The notes: generated by a model not told the origin, from the sequence alone. Positions 1-10,441 are shown, counted from the stretch's first letter. The stretch: 23,510 nt of DNA from Saccoglossus kowalevskii (GCF_000003605.2 NW_003121911.1:434630-458139); one strand, 5' to 3'. Program-made: numbers and translations.

Positions 1-418
1 TTGAAAAAAATCCATCTGTAAACAGCCGAGAAATGATTGATTTTTATGATTTTTTAGGACAAAAATGGCTGCCATTCGGCCATCTTGAATCAGATTGTGA
101 ATCAAAATAATGTGCATCAAGGTCCTAGAATGTCTAACATATATACCAATTTTGAAAATAATCCATCCATACACGGTCAAAAAATGCTTGATTTTGATGA
201 TTTTTAGCACAAAAATGGCCACCATTTGGCCATCTTGAATCAGATCGTGAAACAAATTGACGTCCATATGTATAATATCATGTATGATGTTTGTGTGAAG
301 TTTGATTGTGATTGGTCCAGGCATTTCTAAGATACAGGTCCGGACGCACGCACAGACGCACGCACGCATGCACAGACACACGGAGGTCAACACATAAGTC
401 CCTGTTTTGGGGGACTAA
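1..418. mobile_element. Tandem-module repeat element, 3' end present, 5' end outside window
   Basis: Two modules are visible, with inverted-repeat cores at 61-90 and 211-240 (TGGCTGCCATTCGGCCATC and TGGCCACCATTTGGCCATC), each followed by TTGAATCAGAT and about 100 bp of shared sequence (GTGAAGTTTGA, GGTCCAGGCAT, GATACAGGTCCGGA). After the last module comes a degenerate GACGCAC/ACGCACGC minisatellite (343-383) and an end of the type AGTCCC...GGGGACTAA (396-418), which can form a hairpin. The order is the same as in the fuller copies at 11730-12915 and 19972-21169. Confidence 0.75.
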
Positions 419-1595
419 AAATATATCATAATTTTGACCAAAGACACACCCATGGCATTTATGTGAGTGCATATAATAGTAACATAGCATATACAGTGAG
501 CGTGATTAGCCTACAAAGTGAAATATATGAAAACACTGGTAAACCTTCAGGGATCCTGATAGATATTGAATATCACTGAAAGCATAGCTTTCAAATCCAG
601 TTAGTGTACTGATAGATGATGGGTATATTTACATTGTACGAGAAACGTAAAATACTAATTGAGTTTTACACTCACAAAAAGGTCCGGTAATAAACCAATA
701 GTGCACAATAGTAATATTACATTATATGACCTATTCTAATGGATGAGCAGCCACAAAGTGTCAAGACAACATTAATTGCACCTTTTTTAAAGAATAGCTA
801 AGTTAGCATGTAATAATTACTTTTGAATGCAACGTTATACAATATATAATGCACTTAATGATTAACCCTGCTATGATTTTTAACCCGGATTTCATCACAT
901 GAGATTTTGCACTATTAATAGCCAATTTGTTGCATAATGCAAAATCTACCTGCCACTCAAAGAGACTGCATTAACTTGAATATTAGGATGGTGCCTCACA
1001 TAAATAACATAAAATGTGGCTGCCACTTCATAGAGACACCATTACCTTGTATAAGTGAAAATTCTACATCATAATATAATTCAGGAAAGGAGCTATAATA
1101 AGCTCAATTACATCAAGAAAGACACCCATAACTTTTTCACTATTACAATACCCCCTAGCACAAATGGCCATACTATGATGACTGGAGTATGACATGCTAA
1201 GGGGTCTTATGTGTGGTTCTCTTCTATATATTACACTGTATGTACATATGACATATAAAAACACTGACATGTAAGTGTATTATTGATGAACTTCAAAGAA
1301 AAAATATATATAATAAGATTTTGTCTCACACGCACCTTTCATAGGGAAAGGCTTCTAATAGAACAAATACAGTATAATGGAATGTGCCCACGCATGCATG
1401 AAACGAGTTCATAAAGGAATTATTAACCACTTGGGTGGAGAATGAAAAAGTGATAAATGAAACATAAAATTAGAAAATATTCTTACTCAGGGTAATCTTA
1501 TTATATTGGTAAAAGCCTGTTTAGGGGTCATTTGATTAGATTATAAAATAAGTCAGTGAAGCCCCTATCAGTTGTAAAGAAAACTCAAAACAAGT
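419..1595. other. AT-rich intron sequence, nothing recognised
   Basis: Lies in the intron downstream of the RBM41 exon at 3414-3615. No exon with convincing splice borders, no long inverted repeat and no tandem array was seen. Short open frames here have no recognisable domain. Confidence 0.5.
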
Positions 1596-1677
1596 CAGCC
1601 ATTTTGAATCGGAACTTGAAATGAATGCAGGTTATTATGTGTGGCATGATGTATACTGTTATCTGTCTAGGCATGTT

Positions 1678-1724
<47 letters not shown>

Positions 1725-2470
1725 TCAGGAACAGTATTCATTGAAACATAGTGGCCACCAATCAGCCATTTTGAATAAGAATCAGTAAAACACAAGTAAT
1801 TGAAATACCTAATCCCTGAGAAATACATAAAGTCTGAACACACACAGTCAGAGATTTCATCAACAAAATGACCACCAGATGTCCATTTTTTGTCCGATCT
1901 GACAAACAAAATTATATACATTAAAGTCCCATAAAGCTGAATGTACATATCCAAGTTTAAACTAAATCTGCATAAAAACAAACAAATGTGCATTGTGATA
2001 TAGTAGTTCAATGTTTGTATCCATACATGACCGTGATTCGAATTTGAACATTATAAATGGTTGCCATTCAGCTATCTTGAATTGTCAGATAAATCCATTT
2101 GCATATATGTGACATTATGTATGATGCATAAATTTGAACATGATCAGACAAGGCAGGTCCGATATATGGCTCTAGAGCTGCATTTGATTGTTAAAACAAA
2201 ATGGCCACCAGTTGGCCTTTTTGAATCAAATCTGAAAAACAAAATGATGTGCATCAAATATGGTCTTATTACATTCAATGTTTATACAAAGTTTGACAAA
2301 CTCTTCACACACAACTGACATCCAGTACTGGGATGGCAGAAATGGTTGATTTTGATATTTCCAATATTTAACAGCCACCATTCAGCCATCTAGAATTGGA
2401 TTGTTCAATAATTGTAGGTACGTGTACATATGTTTGACATGATTTATGATGTGTGTGTGAAGTTAAATGT
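1596..2470. mobile_element. Decayed tandem-module array (AAAATGGCC family)
   Basis: Diverged cores occur at about 1596-1612, 1750-1778, 1864-1888, 2052-2082, 2197-2226 (AAAATGGCCACCAGTTGGCC) and 2370-2397, with linking words shared with the better copies (GATGTGCATCAA, ATGATGTGTGTGTGAAGTT, TTTGAACATGATCAGAC). Spacing is roughly 120-170 bp. No clean terminal hairpin was found, so this is an old, damaged copy. It is interrupted by the TA microsatellite at 1681-1720. Confidence 0.65.
1681..1720. repeat. (TA)20 microsatellite
   Basis: Forty bases of uninterrupted TA dinucleotide, self-complementary. The Tyr-Ile repeats it creates in an open frame are not a protein signal. Confidence 0.97.
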
Positions 2471-2791
2471 AAACATGCAGTTCAGACCATCTGTACCACT
2501 GATTCCAATAAAGTGATTGTGAGTAATCAAATCTGACTCACAAATCAAACAAAAAAAACTGTAAAATTATGTGAGGGACATATTTTTGCAAATTAAGTGA
2601 ATCAAGGAACAATTTTAACTTTCACTATGAGTGTATAAACCCAAGAAGGCAAAATGTCTGTTTTGAAATTTGTCTTCATGAATATACTTGAATTCAAAAA
2701 ATTTAAAAACCTTCATGGTGTACATCAGCCTACTTTTTGTTGAAAATGATTTTTAAATATGGGTTTTAAAAACAAATAGCTTGTCAGCTGA
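2471..2791. other. AT-rich spacer, nothing recognised
   Basis: About 320 bp between a decayed array and the GC-rich MITE. No exon, repeat or structured element could be supported. Confidence 0.5.
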
Positions 2792-3122
2792 TATCCTCGG
2801 GGGCGGACATCCGGGCATTTTCACCGCCTGGCAACCCGCGGCGGTGAAAACAAAGGCCCAAAACTCGCAGAAAACGGTACTTTGGGGTGATTGTTGAGAC
2901 TCCTCTGAACAGTGCAACAAGATTAGCCCTATGTGTGTAACATATATAAATTTGATTGTTCGGGATTACTTCAAAGTTGAGTTTGTATTGTTTTCTCGAA
3001 TTTTCACCGGCTCGACTGGCGTTCCACAGCAGCACGCACAGAGCCCATAGAAATGCATGGTACAGTGGTGCGCGTCTTAGCAACGTGGAACGTCTTGTGA
3101 CGTAGCTCCGCCCCCGAGGATA
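2792..3122. mobile_element. 331-bp GC-rich MITE with 16-bp inverted ends and TA flanks
   Basis: TATCCTCGGGGGCGGA at 2792-2807 is the exact reverse complement of TCCGCCCCCGAGGATA at 3107-3122. Read as TA target duplications, the inverted ends are TCCTCGGGGGCGGA. TA duplication is typical of Tc1/mariner-type and some other DNA transposons. The interior is clearly richer in GC and CpG than its surroundings. It holds a hairpin (TTTTCACCGC near 2818 with GCGGTGAAAA near 2842) and a further TTTTCACCGG copy near 3001. There is no transposase; short open frames inside have no recognisable domain. Confidence 0.8.
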
Positions 3123-3237
3123 GCTCTGTTGTTTGAGATGTATAATGAGAAAGAAATATATTATTAATCAGTCTAGCCATTTTCAAGATCACAAGATTAT
3201 GAGAAAATTGAAGTTATCAAAACTATGGTCTTTCTAC

Positions 3238-3390
3238 CATGATGACATGATGGCATTTTCAATGTGCTATCCCAGCATCAGCATGGCCCAGTCAAGCAAA
3301 AGTACTTGAGGATCTTAACCAGGTAGGATTTAAATCATGAGTCCAATGCAACAATTAAGCACTACACCTACTATTCTATCTCATGATGAA
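3238..3390 (-). repeat. Possible tRNA-derived SINE fragment
   Basis: On the minus strand an A-box-like GGTGTAGTGCTTAA (3368-3355) is followed about 20 bp later by a B-box-like GATTTAAATCC (within 3336-3322), the spacing expected of an internal RNA polymerase III promoter. Between them GGACTCATGATT resembles an anticodon arm. The tail (CATGCTGATGCTGGGATAGC) is unique here. No cloverleaf can be folded cleanly, so this is at best a SINE head and not a working tRNA. It lies 24 bp past the RBM41 exon, in the intron. Confidence 0.4.
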
Positions 3391-3413
3391 AACAAACATT
3401 AATGTGAACTTAC

Positions 3414-3615
3414 CATCCCAGTGAAATGCTTCCCTTCATGGTGCAAATAAAGGTGTATTTCCTCTTCTGACAGACCACATTGTCTCAATTCTTCCAACTC
3501 ATCTTCTTCCTCCTGCAGCTTAGCGAATTCGTCCAGACTGAGCTGCCCAGCAGCCCTTTCTATAAATGGCTTGAATGTTAAACTTTCAGTAAACTGCTTC
3601 TTTTGTGCTAATTGC
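3414..3615 (-). CDS. RBM41: RBM41 homologue, third coding exon
   Basis: Flanked by a good acceptor (ATTGTTACAG, ending at 3616) and a consensus donor GTAAGT from 3413. One leading base completes the codon begun by the exon at 8398-8574 (GG+G, Gly), then 67 codons follow to a phase-0 end. It starts QLAQKKQFTESLTFKPFIE and continues with ERAAGQLSLDEFAKLQEEE, then a glutamate-rich helix and LRQCGLSEEEIHLYLHHEG. The order KPF - AAG - L-x2-F-x2-L - LR-x2-GL-x-E-x-EI is the arrangement I know from vertebrate RBM41 directly after the VSIE motif, which supports both the identity and the splice junction. No RRM is present here; later exons were looked for on the minus strand at 1-3413 without success and probably lie outside the window. 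The other two frames are less plausible (one has an early stop). Confidence 0.87.
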
Positions 3616-3727
3616 CTGTAACAATTTCATAGCCCAAATTGTAAACTTCCTTTAAATGACCATGTTTTGAGAACCAAAGTGAACTTTTGTCACCATTCAC
3701 CAAATTAAACCCATCCAATTTTTAACA

Positions 3728-3830
3728 TCAAAATGGCCACCATTCAGCCATCTTGAATCTGAATGTCAAACGAATACACACATGCACAATGTATGATGTA
3801 TATATAAAGTTTGAACATAATTATTCAATT
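3728..3830. repeat. Solitary module of the AAAATGGCC tandem family
   Basis: AAAATGGCCACCATTCAGCC at 3730-3749 followed by ATCTTGAATCTGAATG and the usual linking words (ACATGCACAATGTATGATGT, AAGTTTGAACATAATTATTC). One module only, with no minisatellite or terminal hairpin, inside the 4.8-kb RBM41 intron. Confidence 0.65.
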
Positions 3831-4255
3831 TTGATCAAGACATGTTGGCAATGTGAAATTTTGTCTATTTGGTTCAAAAATTAATTGAAAAATGCTACCC
3901 AATGACACTAGATATACTTTAAGAAAAAGATCAACTCAAATTTACACACTTTCAGGTAAACTTATATTTACGGATTATACATATATATAAGTTTGATAAC
4001 AATTGGCCCAATATTATTGGAGTTATTGTGCTCACAAGAAAAGTTTATGATGATGTTGATGGCAGACAACAGACTTTTCTGCAACTACTATCATGACTTT
4101 CCCTTCACTTTATTATGGACATGCTAAAAAACAATCAAAGAAGTCTTAGAAAGAAAAGTATCCTGAGAGTAATGGAGGCATATTTGAAATCACTTATCCT
4201 TTAAAACTAGAATTTTGGTGACTAATAATGGTTTATAAGTCCAATTTCAATAAGA
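3831..4255. other. AT-rich intron sequence, nothing recognised
   Basis: No exon, structured repeat or array unit could be supported here. Confidence 0.45.
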
Positions 4256-5320
4256 TTTTTTGAGATATCAGATATTAGCTAATAAAAATTAGACAATCAA
4301 TATGCATGGTTTTAAACATTAAACTAATCACATCTGTGGATTACCCTAGAGCATCTAATAAAATAACAATAAAATGTGACTATTATGAATATTATGCAAA
4401 TTTGGTAATCAGTATGCTCGATTTTACAATTCGATACTAATCCAAAACTTGTCCCAACTTGTATATAAAATATTATTGAGATCAAATAATTATTTTTTGA
4501 GATATAGATGAAAAAATTGGATACTTATTCAAATTAGATAATTAATATACACTGAACCCAACACAAAACTAACCAGGTATGTGCATTGTCCCTAAGAACC
4601 TATGTTATAATTGTACCAAGTTTCATAAGAATGTGATGATAAATTACGAAATGAGCAATATGTATACTATCAAAGCAATTGGACTCGCGGTTTTTAACAA
4701 GAAGTCGAAAATATCACTTTTTACCAAAAATTACAAATACATTCACAAAAATTAGAGAATTGAAGATATTATCATGAAATGAACAAATCTAAGAGAGGTC
4801 TACCCAAGGAACATATACACCAAGTATCAAATCATTCAGGCTTGCAGTTTTGAAGAAGAAGTCGAAAAAGTAAAACATTGACATGGACGACAGACAATCA
4901 CTCATATAATAAGCTTCGCTCGACAAATTCGACAGCAGAGCTAAAAATGAACGGCAATTATTATGCAAATTGGGTAAGTATTATGTATATATTTTAACCC
5001 AAATCTAATTAAGTTGTTAAATTGTCTTATAGCATTGAAATAAGATGATTAGTACTTGAGATAACAATGGAAACTAAAAACACATTAATTAGTATGCAAA
5101 AAAGGTAATTAATATGCACATTTTATAATAAAACTAATCATGTCTGTGCAGCATCACAGATATTCTACATCGAAATGTGATAATTAATACTATTGAGATA
5201 ATCATGCAAAAATTTTAAACGTTATGAGTAACGCAAATTAGGTACTAATTAATATGAACAGATTTTAACCATAAATTGATCAGGTCTGTCCAATGTCTTA
5301 GAGCATCTATATATCAAGAT
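4256..5320. repeat. Diverged tandem array, period about 130 bp
   Basis: Six units can be aligned by eye, starting near 4282, 4405, 4541, 4981, 5111 and 5249. Each has AATTAATATGCA-like sequence, TTTTAAnnnTAAACTAATCA, then TCTGTGnnnTGTC and AGAGCATCTA. Between the third and fourth units (4640-4960) is a related but distinct stretch containing AAGAAGTCGAAAA twice (near 4701 and 4855) and an end GACATGGACGACAGACAATC near 4881. Such arrays are typical of non-autonomous elements in invertebrates. I could not define outer borders or assign a superfamily. Confidence 0.5.
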
Positions 5321-7872
5321 ATCCAGGGAAAATATATACACACACATAAATGCATACAGGGTAATTGTAAAGACTCCCAATTGTGTATAACTCAACAATA
5401 ATATACACGAGTCACATCCAAATAGCATCTGTTCACAGATATGAAGACTCATAGATTATTTGGAATCACGACATAAAGTTAGCAGTGACGACAACAACAT
5501 CATCACTGCTGCTCACTGCTGATGGGTAGTTTGTTTCCTTAATATGTACTGTATGAAGTACTTTGGTTATAATGTGAATTACTACACATAAGGTTGATCC
5601 ATACAATTTCATGGGTGGTTCTAGTGAACATTTTCAATGTTCATGTATTAGTAAAATGATCTTTAACCACCATTTATAATTGTTTTGGGACACAATAATC
5701 ATTCATTATATCAGGTCTCAAAAAAGAAAGAAAACATCATAATTTATTGTGTATGTCTTGTTTATACTTTTTCACTGTAGAGTCCCCCCTTGTGTCACCT
5801 CTATAATCAGCATAAAGTAATAACACATTTATCTGAAAAAATGTGGTCTGTGACCCCAATTTTGTTGTTAGCATATATGTATGACCTTGTAAAACAAGTA
5901 ATCTCTTCACTAAGTATTATAAATCTCCAACTACTTTGATGACACTGTTATGATCAACTTTAACTCAAAGTGTCATCATATCGTAATATGAATCTCGCTT
6001 TGTAATAGCGCTACATATACACTAAATGTATCAATTAAGATACAACAAAAGATTAATAAAAGACCATTAGCATTAAATGTTGGAGATAACTAGATAAATG
6101 AATTCTGCAGATAGCATGATCGTAGTTGAAAGTAAGATAGAAGCTCTTTCTGTTATTGATGTTGACGACCATATACAAATTTACATGATTATACAAATAT
6201 ACATTCAAGCAATCACATGTTATACATATAGTATGCATTTTGTAGAGTATTCTGTTATGGCAACACCATTCTCCCGAGAGAAAGATCTAGCTGTGCTGTG
6301 GTAATCTGTGCTGCTCATTTCCACAAGGATCCTGTGAATTTTACGTGCACTGCATGAAGACAGGAACATAACTCAATGCCGACAGATAAATTTCATCCCA
6401 TTTTTATGACTAATCTTTTTCAAAACCATCTGCAGTCCAGGCATGTCAGATATAATGATGCAGCATTTTGTAAAACAAATGTTGGCCATTTAATGGAAAT
6501 CAATAATTGCATGCCTGAGATCAATTTGTATTATTGAGTTGAAATGGTAGAAATGATAAATTGTTATGCATTTTTTAAAACATAAATGCCTGCCAGTCAA
6601 TTCAACATCTCAATCAGATCCTAAAATAACTGCATACCGTATACTTGATATACAAGTGTGTAGATAGAATGTGATTGATGCAAGTTTGTCCAAAATAAAA
6701 GAGAATTCACACACAATGAAAACATACACATTACGCAATCTATATTTAAATCTCAGTTTCCATAATTCATACGAACAGAGACTTACAAATGATGCGACAG
6801 TACCGTTATCAAAGAGATGTGATAAAATCAGACCGAATAACTTTTCAAATTAATTGCTTTCAAAATAAAGAAACAATGACTGAAAGATTATTTTCAAAGA
6901 GATATCACTATAAGGTAAATATTCTGCTGATTATCAGAACAGCTAATTGCCAGCAATGCACTCAAAGCGTCACAGATGTATGTTATAATTTTGAATGTAA
7001 ATAATGCTCACAAAAATACATAGCAATCAGTTTTTTAGAAAGGTTACTGAAAGCCTGGTGTTCCGGCAAACTACTTGATACAAAATTTGACAAAACCAAA
7101 TTATCTGTATGTGTATGTGAGGGTTTTATGTGTGACGATAAAGTGCTAGTACAGACAGTAAGCCATCTGTTTAACACATACAGCCACATATTGCATTTTT
7201 AATGCTTAGTGCTCACAAGCACATGTAAGTACAGACGAACCAGAAAACAGAAGGGCAATAATACATCATGTCTCTTTACATTTTCACATACAACATTTAT
7301 AGAGCTTTATTGGGGTCTTGGAATTTGACATTATTTGACAGTGTGAATATGTGCGTATTGAGGGAAAAAAAATATACATTAAACTTTCAAATTTCAATGC
7401 CTACCAGAGTGTCCAAATGCTTCAGCTTCCAAATTGCTTGTTCAAATTTCATCTGCCAACACCTTTGAAACAAGTTGCAAAACATGTGGATTCACAGAAT
7501 TGATTTTGTTCTTAACTACTTAGAAATAAATAGAAATAATTCCAATTCTGGCAAATCCTTGTTTATTCAGGAAATGCACGCAAATTCCAAATATATCAAA
7601 ATATGTTACATAATTGATATCACATAATAAAGCTCTACAAATTATGCTTTCACAGTGCAACTTTAGGTACATGTAATTATATATTAAGTGAATATGAGAA
7701 TTATTCCCAACAACTTTTGCAGCTGCAGTTGTTTATGAGATGAGATTTTTCACTAATATTTCTTAATTGTAGAGCAATCACATATACATTTTACAGAATA
7801 AGTTTGAAATGCATTAATAAAGAGTTAAATATAGCATCCAAAGTAATTATTAAAACTGATATCTTGCAGGTG
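5321..7872. other. AT-rich intron sequence, no gene recognised
   Basis: About 2.5 kb within the 4.8-kb RBM41 intron. Overlapping open frames on both strands (for example 6053-6304 and 6671-7004) lack domains, splice support and coding character. Faint resemblance to the AAAATGGCC modules occurs at about 6438-6500 (CCAGGCATGTCAGATA, GTTGGCCATTTAATGG). A 10-bp inverted pair TGATGACACT/AGTGTCATCA lies at 5937-5978. Confidence 0.5.
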
Positions 7873-7880
7873 AAGTGAAT
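7873..7880. repeat. Left target-site duplication of the 477-bp MITE
   Basis: AAGTGAAT, identical to 8358-8365 on the other side of the element. Confidence 0.9.
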
Positions 7881-8357
7881 CACAGTCAGCTGGCGCACAC
7901 GTGATAATAAAATAAATACGATATTTACTACATGGGGGCCGCCATCTTGAATGACGCATAAAACTAAATAAGAGACAAGTTGTGAAACGCGTTTTTCAGA
8001 TTCCTACAAATCAGGACAAAAATACCAAAATACCGCTGAGCTGGAATGCAAATTTTTAGTTTCAAATACCCCGGCTTAGTGTTCCAGGTTCTTCGCGGAA
8101 TTAGGTGTTTGTATGCAAGGGATTTTTCCACACAAAAAAGACGAATTAGGCTGAATTTTGTTATCGGTTGGCTTAATATAACCCCAATGGACCGTATTTT
8201 TGTGAAAGATTGGTATTTTTGTCCTGATTTGTAGGAATCTGAAAAACGCGTTTCACAACTTGTCTCTTATTTAGTTTTATGTGTCATACAAGATGGCGGC
8301 CCCCATGTAGTAAATATCATATTTATTTTATTATCACGTGTGCGCCAGCTGACTGTG
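7881..8357. mobile_element. 477-bp MITE with 148-bp inverted ends and 8-bp target duplication
   Basis: Positions 7881-8028 and 8210-8357 are reverse complements over 148 bp with three mismatches by my count. The outer ends are CACAGTCAGCTGGCGCACAC. The direct repeat AAGTGAAT flanks it exactly (7873-7880 and 8358-8365). An 8-bp duplication points to hAT-, P- or Merlin-type transposases; I cannot choose between them from the ends. The 181-bp centre and the open frame at 8046-8234 show no transposase motif, so the element is non-autonomous. The near-identity of the arms implies a recent insertion. It lies in the RBM41 intron, 32 bp from the donor of the exon at 8398-8574. Confidence 0.93.
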
Positions 8358-8365
8358 AAGTGAAT
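8358..8365. repeat. Right target-site duplication of the 477-bp MITE
   Basis: AAGTGAAT, identical to 7873-7880. The RBM41 donor site begins at 8397 reading leftwards, so the insertion point is just inside the intron. Confidence 0.9.
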
Positions 8366-8397
8366 AACATTTTTGCAGAAGCAAATAGATTACCTAC

Positions 8398-8574
8398 CCT
8401 TCTATAGAAACATTGGTGTCCATTTGTTTATCCAAAAGCCTCTTGAGCTGCCTATCAGTTGCCGTGACGACAGAATCACTTGGTGCAGAATCCAATGCTT
8501 GATCATCGTATGGTGTATATGGATCCTCTGATGTACGTGTAACTCCACGACTTCTGTATTTACGACTGTCACCA
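8398..8574 (-). CDS. RBM41: RBM41 homologue, second coding exon
   Basis: RBM41 is an RNA-recognition-motif protein; work on the human protein ties it, through its C-terminal RRM, to the U12 and U6atac RNAs of the minor spliceosome in the nucleus. This exon encodes part of the N-terminal region before the RRM. It has an AG acceptor (TTGATAG, ending at 8575) and a donor GTAGGT from 8397. Its reading frame is one leading base, 58 codons and two trailing bases. It begins GDSRKYRSRG and ends DRQLKRLLDKQMDTNVSIE. I recognise the last segment as RBM41-like: the human protein has a matching RQLK-x-LL-x2-Q-x-DT-x-VSIE pattern. The middle is acidic and Ser/Thr/Asp-rich, probably disordered. The intron to the start exon is about 10 kb. 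A MITE is inserted 32 bp downstream of the donor. Identity is from memory of the family and not a search. Confidence 0.85.
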
Positions 8575-8682
8575 CTATCAAGTAAAATGGAAATACATGT
8601 GTAGTAAGTCTGAGATAGCGAAAAAGAAATTAACTATCTCACGATAAGAGTGGGGAATATTGACAATGTTCATAAACAATTA

Positions 8683-8887
8683 TTACTGTAGAATACTTTA
8701 TTTTAGCTGGAATTAATTTTCGCTGAACAGACTTCAAGTGTTTTCTATGGAATTTATTTTCACGGATGTTTGACAAGTTGAATGTAAAATATAGGAAAAA
8801 ATGCATATTCACTGGATTTTATTTTCACTGAATCTTTCCGCCAGCGAAAATAGTGAAAATTAATTCCATTGAAGTATTTTACAGTAA
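8683..8887. mobile_element. MITE with TACTGTA-type inverted ends, copy 1
   Basis: TTACTGTAGAATACTTTATT at the left is mirrored by GAAGTATTTTACAGTAA at 8871-8887. Inside, GGAATTAATTTTCGCT on the left is mirrored by GTGAAAATTAATTCC on the right, so the inverted ends extend about 45 bp with mismatches. The interior repeats short forms of TTTTCACTG and CCAGCGAAAA. A second copy lies at 17323-17533. There is no coding capacity. The target duplication is unclear, possibly TA or TTA/TAA. Confidence 0.75.
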
Positions 8888-10064
8888 TGTACATCTACCA
8901 GCGAAAACAATAAAATCATCCATCCGGAAAATACAATGTTACAGATGCTTACGAATGTCTTCCTCATTTGAAAAATGTCTGTCATACATGTATTTATGCC
9001 ACAACTGAACTATTTCCTTTGTTTACATCAGACACTGCAACAAAATAGCAAGTAACTGTAATAGTATCATGTCATAAAGCAACAAATCTTTGGATGACAT
9101 TCACTTATAATGTGTAAACAGTGACAAGAAAAGACAAGGCAAGGTACCTATAGTTTCATTATGTTCCAATAAAGGCAATGAATAACATAACCTTATATTA
9201 TACATCCAATGAAAATTTTTATTCCAGAAAAGTGGATTCTAAAAATGTTTATCTTATCTGATTTGTACCACCATCGCACAACCTATTTAGAAATTTTCAT
9301 TATTTGTAATTAACATAATATTCAATGATTATTTATTATCTCTTTATGAGGTGCACTTATAATCGTCTATTCCTTATCCTATACTCATCACTTGAAGCTA
9401 TCTTTTGAGATACTCAACATATTCAATAACATAGTACTGTAGTGCATTTCTTGAATTTATTTTATTTTCTGATAAAATTGTATTACCGGGAGTATACATT
9501 ATTATGCTGAGGCAAAAAAAAATGTGTTTCTGGGTCATCATGCTAGTCAGTTGAAAATGTGCGCATCACAGATTTTTTTTTTTCAGAAAAAAATGAAAGA
9601 AAAGTTCAGTGTTCAAGAAAATTATAAATTTAATAAAAATTTCAGAATAATTAAAATAATTCTTGTAGCCTTACATATTTTATAAGCTCTATGACTTATT
9701 ATTATGAATTAATTATTATACAACTGTCAGCATATGCCTTCAAATGTGCAGTAATTTTACCTTATTTGTGAATACCAAATAAGAGTGATATTATTGTAAT
9801 ATTGCCAAGTAAATTTAACCAATTTGAATCACCCTGCCCCCATCCTGGGCTTTGCAGACAAAGCAGTTAGATCATAAAAATGTGAATAAAAAGTTATTAA
9901 AGAGTATTTGTCAGAAAAATAACCTGCATGAAAGGAATTTTGAATCACAAAGAAGTTATAAAATAGTGAATATGTCAAACAAATGACAGATGAATAATTT
10001 CTACAATAGAAATCAGCTCTGTTGGGTCAACTCAACGCTTTCAACAGCTAAATTTATTCCATTT
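8888..10064. other. AT-rich intron sequence, nothing recognised
   Basis: Within the 10-kb RBM41 intron. Homopolymer runs occur (poly-T near 9572, poly-A near 9515), but no exon, inverted repeat or array was seen. Confidence 0.5.
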
Positions 10065-10068
10065 ACAT

Positions 10069-10170
10069 GGAATGCATGGAAATGTTAAGGAACATTTCAA
10101 AATTAATTGCTTATTCTAACCAGCTTATTGACAAGCTTGTGTCATTTTGGTTATACATGTACAAACAAGA
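10069..10170. repeat. Dispersed direct repeat, copy 1
   Basis: Shares AATGCATGGAAATG, GGAACATTTCAA, AACCAG, TTGACAAGC, TGTGTCATTT and ACAAACAAGA in order with 10565-10674. The two copies lie in the same orientation on either side of the TTAA-type MITE at 10186-10441. Family unknown. Confidence 0.6.
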
Positions 10171-10185
10171 AAGTGAACAATTAAG

Positions 10186-10441
10186 TTAATAAAGGGCAGT
10201 GGTTGCAAGATCTCATATAAACAAACATGGCAACTTTGTTGCGCAGACCAACGAGTACAAACTGAGACGTTACCAAGCTTTCACTAGATAATTCTTTTCT
10301 GGTGATTGGTAGGTATTGAAGGAGTCACCAGTGATAATTTGCCTGGTTAAAAACATATAAGAGCACATTGGATTGTGGGAAATTCAATGTTTATCAAAAC
10401 AAATGTCGCACATGTGCGGCACGATGACTACTGTCCTTTAA
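10186..10441. mobile_element. TTAA-type MITE, copy 1
   Basis: Left end TTAATAAAGGGCAGTGGTTG (10186-10205) and right end TGACTACTGTCCTTTAA (ending 10441) are imperfect reverse complements around AAAGGRCAGTRGT. Both borders are TTAA, the target of piggyBac-type and several other transposases. A CGCACATGTGCG palindrome lies near the right end (10407-10418). No coding capacity. The same ends appear at 14074-14170. Confidence 0.65.

Noticed and set aside
343..383. GACGCAC repeats as a possible CRISPR array
   Set aside because: Units are 4-8 bp with no spacers; these are minisatellites of a eukaryotic element. The modules of about 130-170 bp are also far too long and lack unique spacers.
1676..2011. 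111-residue minus-strand open frame
   Set aside because: Starts in the TA microsatellite (Tyr-Ile repeats) and runs through decayed repeat modules; no domain.
2784..3192. Minus-strand open frames in the GC-rich MITE
   Set aside because: Open because of GC-rich composition; they cross the inverted ends and have no recognisable domain.
5937..5978. 10-bp inverted pair TGATGACACT/AGTGTCATCA
   Set aside because: Too short to separate from chance in a window of this length; recorded only inside the regional entry.
6053..6304. Overlapping 61- and 68-residue open frames on opposite strands
   Set aside because: Low-complexity AT-rich frames in an intron with no domain or splice evidence.
8046..8234. 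62-residue plus-strand open frame inside the 477-bp MITE
   Set aside because: Spans the centre and part of an inverted arm, with no transposase motif.
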